The notes beneath the pieces are model-generated. The model was given only the letters and a program-made list of their open reading frames with translations. It was not told the origin of the DNA and ran no database searches. The position numbers and the translations under genes are program-made. Positions 31,881 through 41,880 of a stretch of 64,000 nt of DNA are shown piece after piece (position 1 is the first letter of the stretch; each line of letters opens with the position of its first letter). Source of the DNA: Panorpa germanica (taxonomy: Eukaryota; Arthropoda; Insecta; Mecoptera; Panorpidae); contig CAVMBN010000222.1 of the NCBI GenBank assembly GCA_963678705.1, positions 806,001-870,000 of the forward strand. The letters are read 5' to 3'.

Positions 31881-31982
31881 GAAATGTCGTTTTATAAGAT
31901 ATTTTATAAATTGTAAATTTTCAAACTAACTTATGTGTTGCTTCTAAAAACCAAGTCTTTATTTTAGGTTACTATATTATAT

Positions 31983-32330
31983 ACTAGCTGCCCCGGCCAC
32001 GCGTTGCTGTGTCTAACGTTTTTGTCATATTACATTACATAGCGCCATCTATTGAATATTTACTCAATCTAGTCAACAGAATATTTACTCAATCTAGTCA
32101 ACAGATGTCGCCATCATCGTCGCCAGATGTCATATGTCATATACAGATAATTAATAGACAAATAATTTGCAATAAGATAATATTGCAATCATAAATTAAG
32201 ATGTAAGCTATCCTATCTTTCAAGTTGGATCAAACTGCACACGGTGTACAAATTTGATTAAAATCGGTTAAGTAGTTTAGGAGTCCATCGCGGACATACA
32301 ACGTGACACGTAATTTAAATATATTAAGAT
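31983..32330 (+). mobile_element. SINE-like insect repeat (ACTAGCTG family), copy 3
   Basis: About 348 bp, ACTAGCTGCCCCGGCCACGC ... CGTAATTTAAATATATTAAGAT, with the 25-bp tandem pair and the GATTAAAATCGGTTAAGTAG core. It interrupts the second LTR-like copy of Gypsy-2, so it is younger than that copy. Similar throughout to copy 2. Confidence 0.72.
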
Positions 32331-32857
32331 TATACATTAGTTACATTCACATTATAATAATTACACTATTAACCTTATGTTCGTATGATACTATCTTACC
32401 TGAAGACAGAGAAACGATAGTTAAAGTTTATTATTTAAAATATACTTTTATCTAATTTTATACTAGATTAAGTTAACATTATGCAGAGTGAGTTTATTTA
32501 GATCTATATATCAATTGTGTTGCAGGCCGTTGTAAAACACTATAATGACAGTAGCTGTAACTAATATTGTTATAAATCACATTCCATACAATCACAAACC
32601 AACAATGTCTCTTCAGTATTTTTGCTGATCATGCTATGGCTATCACTTTAAAGATAATGAAATAATATATAAATAGTATGTTAATCTTAATCTAGTTAGT
32701 TCATGTATAAACTGCATCGCGCAGCTAGTAATTGGCTCACCACGTTTTGAGACTAGGCATAAGCTGTATCGCACAGTGATTATTAGTTCAAATAAATATT
32801 GTTAAGTAAAACTAAAAGAAATTTTTTTTTTAAAGTTCAAACTACTCAAACTTTAAT

Positions 32858-32874
32858 TGGCGCAGTCGGTGGGA
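32858..32874 (+). promoter_or_regulatory. LTR-element primer-binding site (tRNA-Ser type)
   Basis: TGGCGCAGTCGGTGGGA matches, with one or so changes, the site used by 17.6/297-like Gypsy elements of Drosophila (TGGCGCAGTCGGTAG), complementary to a tRNA-Ser 3' end. It follows an LTR-like end (ACTTTAAT). About 90 bp later another Gypsy LTR begins. Confidence 0.65.
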
Positions 32875-32966
32875 TATTAAGGAATTACAATCGCTTTAAA
32901 TTTTTCCATTTTTATGGTTAACTTAATATATCGAAACCTACAAAAATTAAGTTAAACTTAATATAT

Positions 32967-33676
32967 TGTTGTAAGTACGTACAATATCGTACTTATCTTT
33001 CTATTTTTAATATAAATGTTATATACACAAGAATTGTATTATGTTAGTTTCAATTTTATTATTGAAAGCGTAACAAATTATTATTTAAAATAAGCGCTTT
33101 AAACCTTGGCGCTGGTCCTGTGAGACATTCTGTATTATTTCAGTCATGGGCAACACTAAACTCGTTTATATGACTTGTGCTCACGCAACGAACGCCAGTT
33201 AGTTAGAGTCAGAGTCAGTTAGAGTCTGAGTCAGAGTTCCTTGTTTGTCATTAACTGTTAACACGTTTTTCTATTACTTAAACATTTTACAAGAATTGAT
33301 ATATTAAGTTTAATATTTAACATCCTTTTGAATTAAGTGAAATACTAATGTAACAACGAAACTAGATGTCTAAATAAAACTAATCAATTACTTATTTTTA
33401 ATAAAAAGTGTTTAATTTATAATATAAAAGATATTAATTTTTCAACGAGGTGTGTTGAAAGAAAGGCATACTTTAGCCGCTCGAAGAGGTCTCTATTTCA
33501 ACATCACTAATCGGACAAGAAAACTATTACACTAAAATAAAAGATCAAATTCTTATCTGGAGGATATCGTATACGGAGAAATCTACATTCAGAAGCTTGC
33601 TACCCTGAAGGTCGTAATAGGCTGAAGGTATTCCCACATCTCCCATCCATCTTTACATCTAATAATCTACTCAACA
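32967..33676 (+). repeat. Gypsy-3 5' LTR
   Basis: About 710 bp with TGTTG...CAACA ends. Contains serial GAGTCAGAGTCAG repeats (33196-33232) and AATAAA signals near 33375 and 33400. The 3' end is placed by the primer site that follows; the 3' LTR shares only its first part, so the length is inferred. Confidence 0.6.
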
Positions 33677-33678
33677 AA

Positions 33679-33695
33679 TGGTGTCAGGTGGGGTC
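33679..33695 (+). promoter_or_regulatory. Gypsy-3 primer-binding-like site
   Basis: TGGTGTCAGGTGGGGTC, two bases after the inferred LTR end CAACA. The TGGTGTCAG...GGG form resembles primer sites of LTR elements; the matching tRNA was not identified. Confidence 0.5.
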
Positions 33696-34386
33696 TTAAT
33701 AAGATATTCTTAAACATAATATCTATGAGGTACGCCCAAATTTTTTTATCTGAGTATCTTCACCTTGATGCGAGCCAAGTAAATTAAATCCACTACGCCG
33801 ATGAATTATATTCAGGAAAATTGCTGAAAAGTACGAGCTAAAAAGTACGAGCACCGGATTGCAAATCTTCTGGAAATACAGTCTGCTGAACGCTGGAAAA
33901 GAAATCTTTTGTTTCTACAATTGGATGAATGTTTCTAGGAACCTTGAATACTTTGAAGTCGATGCTAGTTATTTTACAAAGCCAAGCATACAGCTGTGAA
34001 CAGATTTTTAACAAAGATAAGAAATTCTTTTATGTATAATAGAACAATATCAAATTTTCTTGTAATGTAATTATTATTTTAAATTTATAATTTTTTTTTT
34101 TATATAGCAGTATTGTTAATGAAGCTATTGAATTTATTGTCTTAGTATTATATTCAATAATTTCGAATATTTACTACAATTAAAATTTTTTTTTATATCT
34201 ACTTTAATTGTTTTTACAATTATACTAATCTTATTGTTTAATATTTTTGTACAATATTTTTGAACGAAATGGAGTTTTGAAAAGGAAAGCAAGAAGGTCA
34301 GTATTAGATAGCGGTCTGTTTAATCAGAGAAACTCTTTCCCTGTTACAACTGCAACGTTTGAAGCTCATCGGAAATTTACTGTGAG

Positions 34387-35245
34387 TTGTCTGTTTTGCT
34401 GACAATTTTTTTTGTCAGAATCCTACATTTGGAGAGTCGTTTATTGGTACAGTTAATCTTTAGTCTGTATGTTACATCAGCTTTAATTAAGTACTACATT
34501 GAAAAAATGCATTATTTAAAACTTAACTTGACGGAAGAGCCGCTCAAGCTTATTAAAAATTATCCCTTAACTAACGATAATTATGAAATCGTTTGGAACA
34601 TTCTTTGTAAGCGATATGACAATAAAGTAGCTCTTATTGAAACTTGTTTAGACAAATTGATAAACTATAGTGTTATACGTTTAGAATCGGAGGATAATAT
34701 TAAAAAATTTCTTGATGAAATCAACGAATCGGTTAGAGTCTTAACTGAATTAGGTATCTACTCTAATCATTCAGATTTTATTTTAATTAATATTTTAAAA
34801 ACTAAGTTAGATTTTAACTCACTAAAGGAATGGGAAGACAGAAATTCAACTGAATTACCAACCCTTTATGAATTTATTGATTTTCTTGAAAGACAGTGGC
34901 GCACTTTAGAAAGAAAAAGGTATCTGAAATAAAGGTATAAGGTAAAGGTAAAATTAGGTATCTACTCTAATCATTCAGATTTTATTTTAATTCATATTTT
35001 AAAAACTAAGTTAGATTTTAACTCACTAAAGGAATAGGACAGAAATTCAACTGAATTACCAACAATTAATGAATTTATTGATTTTCTTGAAGAAATAAAT
35101 GTTAGAATGTAGTGTCTTTTCATGTTAACCAATCCCAAGTAAACAATTGTCTAACAAAGTTGAAACTAAAACTAAAAATTTATTTTGTGGTCATTGTAAG
35201 AGAAATGGACATATTAAAAAATATTGTTTCATAAAGAAGGAAAAT
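34387..35245 (+). pseudogene. Gypsy-3 gag part (fossil)
   Basis: Supported coding similarity begins near 34.5 kb: KNYPLTNDNYEIVWNILCKRYD, ALIETCLDKLINYSVI and SDFILINILKTKLD are the DUF1759-type gag core seen mainly in BEL/Pao elements. A CCHC knuckle (C-x2-C-x4-H-x4-C) follows near 35.17-35.22 kb. The Met at the start of the frame is probably not the true start. Broken. Confidence 0.7.
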
Positions 35246-35456
35246 TGTTATTTTGAATTAGGCACTATACCAGTTCGGACTACAGTCTATGGTAGTATAT
35301 AAATAATGTCTATGGTAGTATAAAAATAATCTGTAACACTAGCGCCATCTGTTATTGTGTATGTCAACAATTGTAATACTTTATAATAGTACTTGTAATA
35401 ACAATACTTTGTTAGAATAAAACAGTCTCTGTTAAACCGCTTCCCAGGTTTCATTA
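35246..35456 (+). repeat. Copia C 5' LTR
   Basis: 211 bp, TGTTATTTTGAATTAGG...CCAGGTTTCATTA. Contains an internal near-repeat, GTCTATGGTAGTATA twice (35287 and 35310), and AATAAAACAG near its end. Matches 39406-39616. Confidence 0.92.
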
Positions 35457-35472
35457 GGTCATGGACCCAGAC
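35457..35472 (+). promoter_or_regulatory. Copia C primer-binding site
   Basis: GGTCATGGACCCAGAC directly after the LTR. It is a variant of the GGTTATGGGCCCAG site of Copia A, so probably the same internal tRNA-Met priming mode. Confidence 0.65.
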
Positions 35473-35532
35473 CCGCATAAAAAATAAAAATTAATAAAAA
35501 TTAAAAATAGTTAGTGATCTTTATACAGCACA

Positions 35533-38500
35533 GTGATAATGGCAGGAAATTATTCGATGAATGTCCCAAAGCTAAAGAGAAGGGACAATTACGATGATTG
35601 GGCGTTCGCAGTGGAAAATTTTCTCATCCTAGAAGGTATTGACATCAGCAACAGCGAAGGATTAAGCGTGCAAGAGAACAAGAAGGCTAAAGCTAAGATG
35701 GTGATGACCATTGATCCATCATTATATGTACACATCAAGAGTGAATTTACGGTACATAGCTTATGGAAAAAGTTGAAGTCGTTATTTGACGATTCTGGCT
35801 TCACCCGCCGCATCAGCCTACTCAGAAGCTTGATCTCCATTCGTCTTGATAGTTGCGACTCAATGACCGCGTACGTGACACAGTTAGTGGACACGGCACA
35901 GAAACTAAAGGGCACAGGTTTTGAAATCCACGATGAGTGGATAGGGTCTCTCCTGTTGGCCGGATTGCCTGAAAAGTACGCGCCTATGATTATGGCCATT
36001 GAGCATTCGGGTATGAACATTAGTGCAGACGCTATAAAGACGAAACTATTGGATATGAGTGCAGATTCTGAAATTACGAAGTCTGAAGGTGCTTTTATTG
36101 CCAAAAGTGCATATCATCAAAACGCATGCCATAAAAGCAAAGAAAAAGCAAATGGCGGCGGTCAAGGTTACATCAGTGAAACTAACAAGCCGAGAAAAAA
36201 TATCAAGTGTTATAAGTGCAATAGAACTGGTCACTATAAAAATCAGTGCCGATCTTATAATACGAATGCAAGTATGAACGCATTCAGTGCATATTTTTTG
36301 ACTGGTGAATTTAGTGATAAAGACTGGTATGTGGACTCGGGCGCAAGCAATCATTTGATATCAGAATCAAACAAAAGGTTGTTGACAAATATTTTGTACA
36401 ATACAGAAACTCGAGATATTGTAGTGGCAAATAAACAAAGAGTGCCGGTTTTATGTTCTGGAGATCTACAGATAACAACAAGTGTTGGAGATTCAGAGTT
36501 TAACATACAAGTAAACAATGTTTTGTGCATACATAACCTCACTACAAACCTGCTATCCGTGAGCAAGATAATAGCCAGTGGCAACAGAGTCATTTTCAAC
36601 AAAAGTGTGTGTCGCATCTACAATCAGCAAAACGATTGTATTGGAGAAGCAAACCAAGTGAATGGTGTGTACAGGTTAAACATTGTAAAGTCGGAAGAGC
36701 TTCTAGCAGCAATGGCAGATGGCAGAGCAGCAGCAGTAGCAGCAGTGGCAGTAACTTCCAGCAAGACTTGGCATCGGCGTCTAGGCCACATTAACAAAAA
36801 TGACATGAACGTCATTAGAAATGGTGCTGTGGAGGGATTACATTTCCAAGATAAGGCAGAATTTGACAAAAATAATTGCACAGTTTGCTGTGAAGGAAAG
36901 CAAACCAGACTCCCCTTTCCTACCAGCTTGTCGAGAAGCAAGGAGGTGTTGAATCTGGTACATGCAGACCTGTGTGGGCCTATGGAAACTAAGTCGCTCG
37001 GTATGGCCAAATACTTTCTATTATTCGTGGATGATTACAGTCGAATGGCACACGTGTATTTTCTCAAATCTAAAGATGAGACATTCACATACTTCAAGCA
37101 GTACAAAAAACTAGTGGAAAATCAGAAATCAACCAAAATAAAGATTTTAAGAACTGATAATGGAGGTGAATTTTGTTCAGCAGTTATGGAGAATTATATG
37201 AAGCAGTGTGGCATAATACATCAGAAAACAAACCCATACACCCCTCAACAAAATGGGCTTTGTGAAAGGTACAATAGATCTGTAGTAGAAAAAGCCAGAT
37301 GTCTGCTATCAGATGCCAAATTTGAAAAAAAGTTATGGGCAGAGGCAGTTCATACTGCAGTATACTTAAAAAACAGATCTCCTGCAGCAGGAATTCATCA
37401 GAAAACTCCATTTGAATTATGGATGGGATATAAGCCAGATGTGAGCCATATCCGAGTCTTCGGCAGCATAGTCATGACACACATCCCGAAGGAAAGACGT
37501 CTTAAATGGGATAAGAAGGCAAAAAAACTTTTTTTTGTTGGTTATGCTGACAACACTAAAGGCTATAGGCTATATGATCTCATAACAAAAACAGTGACAG
37601 TTGCACGGGACGTCATAATAATGGAAAAAGAGTGTGACAGTATGACATCTCAGATTACTATACAAGACAAGAGTGACATACAGGATTCAGTGGAAAAGAA
37701 ACAGTCAGAAAATGTTCAGGATTTATCAAGTCAAGAAGCTGAAAGTGATAAGCAGATTGATGAACATGACGAAACCTATGTTCCAGTAGAAGAGTTGAGT
37801 GACTCGGAGGACAGCTACCATGAGTCAATGACAGTGACGTCAGAAGACAGAGAGGTTAGTTCTCAGGAACAAAACACTGAAATGTCACAGAAACGTACTC
37901 GAAAGAAACCAGATTATTATGGATATGCAAACTTGTGTGTTATGGAGGACTTCTCTGAAGAAGAAATAACCCTGAATGACGCCGTGAATGGACCAGAAAA
38001 GGAGCAGTGGCAGAAAGCAATCAGAGAAGAATTGCAATCATTTAGTGACCGAGATGCATGGGAGTTAGTGGACAGACCAGTGAATAAGACAATTGTGAAG
38101 TGCAAGTGGGTATTTAAAAGAAAGCTCAATAGTGAAAGTGAAGTGCGATACAGAGCGAGGCTAGTTGCGAAGGAATTCAGTCAGAAGAAAGGTACAGACT
38201 TTAAGGAAACCTTCTCACCAGTTCTCAGAGACTAAAACAGTCTGCCAGAGCTTGGTACCAAAGAGTTGAGGAATTATTGCTAGAATTAGGGTATATCAAG
38301 TCTCAGTATGAGTATGTTTATTTATGAAATGTGATGGAAATATCAAAATTTATATAGCTCTGTTTGTTGATGATTTTTTTGTTTTTTATAACAGTAAGGA
38401 AACTTGTGAGAACTTAAAAAGTGAATTAAAAGCAAAATTTAACATAAAAGATCTAGGCCAAATAAAAAAATGTCTTGGTATGAATGTAACAGTAAATAAT

Positions 38501-39309
38501 GACTCTATTTCTATTGATCAGAAGGACTTTGTTGATACAATTTTGAAAAGATTTAATATGTATAACAGTAAAAGTTCAAACACTCCGATGGAAATTAATT
38601 TAAAGTTAGAAAGGGCTGAAACTATTCCTCAGCAGTATCCTTATCAACAATTGTTAGGTGCTTTAATGTACTTATGTGTACTCACAAGACCAGATATTGC
38701 TTTTGCAGTTAGTTTTCTAAGTCAATACAATAATTGTTACAGTGAGATTCATTATAAACATCTAAAACGGGTATTGAAATATTTAAATAAAACTAAACAT
38801 TATGGATTAAAATATGTCAAAAGTAATTGTAATTTAATAGGGTATGTTGATGCTGATTGGGCATCATGCTCAATTGACAGAAAGTCATATACAGGTTTTG
38901 TTTTTAAAATGTCTGGATGTGTAATATCATACGAGTGTAGTGAACAAAAACAGTTGCTTTGTCCAGTACTGAGGCTGAATACATGGCTCTGTCAGAAGCA
39001 TGTTAAAAAGCGATTTACTTAAAAAATCTTATTTGTGAAATGATGAAAACTAAAATTGAAAATGTACCGGTTACTCTATTAAGTGATAACCAAAGTTCAC
39101 AAAAGTTAGCATCTAATCCTTTATACCATAGAAGAACAAAACACATTGATGTTAGGCATCATTTCATTAGAGAATGTGTAAATAAAAATTTAGTACAAAT
39201 ATCTTATTTGCCTACTAACGATGTGCTAGCTGATGTGTTAACCAAAAGTCTTTGTCATGTAAAACATTATAAATTCATAAATGGTATAGGGTTAACACAA
39301 ATAGAATAA
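35533..39309 (+). pseudogene. Copia C gag-pol coding region (fossil)
   Basis: Approximate parts: gag 35.54-36.27 kb with one CCHC knuckle, protease near 36.3-36.6, integrase 36.77-37.6 (H-H-C-C finger then D, D, E core with QQNGLCERYNR), acidic linker 37.65-37.9, RT 37.95-38.75 and RNase H 38.8-39.3. FVDDFFVFY carries the RT active-site pair. The N-terminal two thirds is read easily. The region as a whole is broken. Confidence 0.9.
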
Positions 39310-39405
39310 GTATAAATATATGTTTATAAAAATAGTATAATATGATTTTATGTATTGTTCAAAATTATGTAACTCTAAAGTAGATATTATTTTTATAAGT
39401 GGGGG

Positions 39406-39616
39406 TGTTATTTTGATTTAGACACTATTCCAGTTCGGACTACAGTCTATGGTAGTATATAAATAATGTCTATGGTAGTATAAAAATAATCTGTAACACT
39501 AGCGCCATCTGTTATTGTGTATGTCAACAATTGTAATACTTTATAATAGTACTTGTAGTAACAATACTTTGTTAGAATAAAACAGTCTCTGTTAAACCGC
39601 TTCCCAGGTTTCATTA
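39406..39616 (+). repeat. Copia C 3' LTR
   Basis: 211 bp, preceded by a short purine run (GTGGGGG). Followed directly by AAAAT and the second zinc-knuckle region of Gypsy-3. Confidence 0.92.
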
Positions 39617-40135
39617 AAAATGCGGATAAGATAAATCCTGTCGCACAGATTAATACTTGTAGAAAAGCTACAGTATTATCAAAAACTTCTAATTATTGTA
39701 AAAGGTCGGGACATCTTAAATCTGATTGTTCCAGAGTATCTCTTACTAAAAAATCTAAACAAAATTCAAATAATGAATTATGTTCTTTTTATAATTTTAA
39801 TAAAAATTATGTAAATAATTGCCATTTACAAAAGTCTAATGATAATTTGTAATTTAATAATAAAAATAAAGATATTGAAGTTCAGCAAACAGCAGATACT
39901 ATCCAATTAAAAATAGTAGCAGCTAAACCTAAAACTGTATCGTTTTTATTGGATATAGGATCACAAATTTCTTTAATTAAGCAAAACATTTTAGGAAATA
40001 ATATTAAAATAGACATTACTTCTAGAGTCTTGTTAAAGGAAATTTCTGAAGGGCGTACCTTCACCTTACACTTTAGGTTCACTTAAAACTTCCATAATTT
40101 TGGATAGCCATAAGTCGAAACAAATTTTCTAGGTT

Positions 40136-40951
40136 GTGATGGAGGACTTTCCCATTGAGCATGATGGAATTATTGGTCTAGATATTTTACGTAAATTAAA
40201 TGCAGTAATTAACTTGGTAACGAATAGTGTACAATTCTCAGAATGTTGCAAAATATTTGAATTTCGACTAATAAACATGAATAGTATTGTAGGAGTTTTT
40301 GTAGCCAAAGAATTGTTACCTGAAGTATTTTTAGCCAATGCATTAATTAAACCTGTTAATAATATTTTTTATATATCAATAATTAATTCTCTAATAAAAG
40401 ATGTAATACTTAATAATTTTAAACCGGAAATCATTCCATTAAATGAATTTAACAGTTACAATTTAACAAAAACAAATCCTAACAATCGTAAGGAACTTTT
40501 ATTAAATCATATAGATTTTTCACATGTTAATTCAGAATACGTAACGGATTTAATAGAAATCTGTAACAATTTTAATGATATATTTTTTTTACCGGGAGAT
40601 AAATTGTCTTGTACGAGTGCACTGAGTAACTCACCTAAGACTGTAAACGTTAAGCCGTATAGATTACCTCATGCGCAAAAGGAATTTGTTAAAAAGCATA
40701 TTCAAGAAATGTTGGTTAACAACATTATTGAAGAAAGCGACTTACCGTATAACGCACCTCTGTTAGTGGTACCAGAAAAAGCAGATGCGTCGGGAAACAA
40801 ACAATTTCGCATTGTAGTCGATTATCGAAAACTTAATGAGCAGACGACGAGTGATGCTCGTCGAAGTGAAATTTTTCTTGTACGTTTGATTTACCAAGTG
40901 GTTTTCACCATGTCCCTATGCTTCCTGAAAACAAAGGAAAAACAGCATTAA
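40136..40951 (+). pseudogene. Gypsy-3 protease end and RT start (fossil)
   Basis: EHDGIIGLDILRKLNAVINL is the protease C-terminal GLD motif; then a spacer; then the RT start (KPYRLPHAQKEFVKKHIQEM, NNIIEESDLPYNAPLLVVPE, FRIVVDYRKLNE), as in 17.6/gypsy-like elements. The similarity to RT fades after the DYRKLNE block. Confidence 0.8.
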
Positions 40952-41105
40952 GTGCAAACTTTAAACATATTTATAATGACATTAATTAAGATTATTGATC
41001 CAGAATTAATAAATAATTTCTGAATTTCACATTAATCCTAGAGCAGGACATTAAGGAGTCTCTAAAACGATTAGAAGACTAAAATTACGTTTTAATTTCC
41101 CAGGT

Positions 41106-41564
41106 ATGATTAGGAAAGTTAAAAATTTTATTAAACACTGCAAGTTGTGTCAAAACTACAAAATAAATATAGCGGAAGAGTTAGCTATAAATAAATTTAT
41201 TAAAAATAAACCAAAAATAAAATTAAATTTTGATAAAAAGGTCAATTCTCTTTTTACACCTACGGTAAACAAATTAGTTTTACTTAGGAATGAACAGTTA
41301 CGAAATAAAGGGCAAACAAAAAAATTTTTACCATTATATGTAGGGCCATATAAAGTTACAAAAACTATATCCCCTGTTAATACAAAAATACGTATTGGTA
41401 AAAAATACACGGTAGTTCATAATAATAGATTAAAGAGATTTTGTACCAATGAGATTTTGTCAGGGGTAATTGTTTGTGAAGCAGTGTCAATTCTTTACGA
41501 TGAGAACAGAATCGTTATCGGCACTTTGCTTCTCTTTTTTATTCCAGAGTCGCAACTCGTATAA
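41106..41564 (+). pseudogene. Gypsy-3 integrase parts (fossil)
   Basis: FIKHCKLCQNYKIN is the second half of the integrase HHCC finger. LVLLRNEQ, then FLPLYVGPYKVTKTI and VVHNNRLKRF belong to the C-terminal GPY/F module. The catalytic core is not seen between them. The fossil ends near the 3' purine tract and LTR. Confidence 0.75.
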
Positions 41565-41573
41565 TTTGTTTGT

Positions 41574-41880
41574 ATACACGTTCGTTTTTTCTGGATGGGG
41601 GGTGTTGTGAGTACGTACAATATCGTCCTTATCTTTCTTTTTTCTTTTCTCAGAGTAGAAACGCATATGTTTTGTTTTATATGCGTTCCTTTTTTTGGAA
41701 AGGGGGTGTTATGAGTACGTACAATATCGTCCTTAATAGCGCTTTGCCCCGTCGAAAAGCGACGTGTATATAATATTTGTAAATAAATAAAAGTTATTTG
41801 CTAAATTAAAAATAATGCAAAATATTATTTTTAAGTAATTTTCGCTAAAATATATATTATTTATTAAATTTAAGTTTTCT
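41574..41880 (+). repeat. Gypsy-3 3' end: duplicated purine tract and LTR start
   Basis: GGATGGGGGGTGTTGTGAGTACGTACAATATCGTCCTTA at 41592-41630 recurs 104 bp later as GGAAAGGGGGTGTTATGAGTACGTACAATATCGTCCTTA, so the purine tract and LTR start occur twice in tandem. AATAAATAAAAG near 41782 may be a polyadenylation signal. The LTR end is not resolved before the repeat array. Confidence 0.65.

Larger units (their letters stand above)
30863..32966 (+). mobile_element. Mosaic of Gypsy LTR-element remains (Gypsy-2)
   Basis: A fossil patchwork. Direct repeats of about 80 bp (30890-30970 and 31905-31975) and about 150 bp (31005-31165 and 32395-32545) look like parts of two LTR copies; the second is split by SINE-like copy 3. 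Between them lie an integrase C-terminal piece (RTQFNFNTGDIVYIENR, about 31.19-31.25 kb), matching one in Gypsy-1 at 3.65 kb, and a minus-strand protein-like stretch of unknown origin. A TATA-like box (ATATATAAATAG near 32.67 kb) and a primer-binding-type site close the region. Many breaks; old. Confidence 0.6.
35246..39616 (+). mobile_element. Copia LTR retrotransposon fossil (Copia C)
   Basis: A nearly full-length Ty1/Copia element of about 4.37 kb, flanked by AAAAT (35241-35245 and 39617-39621), a perfect 5-bp target duplication, inside Gypsy-3. Coding region about 35.54-39.31 kb: gag (KLKRRDNYDDWAFAVENFL; knuckle CYKCNRTGHYKNQC), protease (WYVDSGASNH), integrase (HRRLGHINK; HADLCGPM; RTDNGGEFC), RT and RNase H ending LTKSLCHVKHYKFINGIGL. 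It is related to Copia A and B but clearly a different family, with different LTRs. Broken, with about three breaks. The LTRs differ at roughly four of 211 positions by eye, so the insertion is fairly recent. Confidence 0.93.
32967..41880 (+). mobile_element. Ty3/Gypsy LTR retrotransposon fossil (Gypsy-3) holding Copia C
   Basis: Starts with an LTR (TGTTGTAAGTACGTACAATA) and ends with a related LTR start (TGTTGTGAGTACGTACAATA at 41603). Parts: 5' LTR, primer site, gag at about 34.4-35.25 kb (DUF1759-like, with a CGHCKRNGHIKKYC knuckle), Copia C, a second knuckle and protease at about 39.65-40.0 kb, an RT beginning (KPYRLPHAQKEFVKK, then FRIVVDYRKLNE) near 40.65-40.85 kb, and integrase zinc finger and C terminus (LYVGPYKV) at about 41.1-41.45 kb. 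Broken in several places and incomplete. Possible ATAT at its left edge (32963-32966). Older than Copia C, which lies inside it. Confidence 0.78.
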
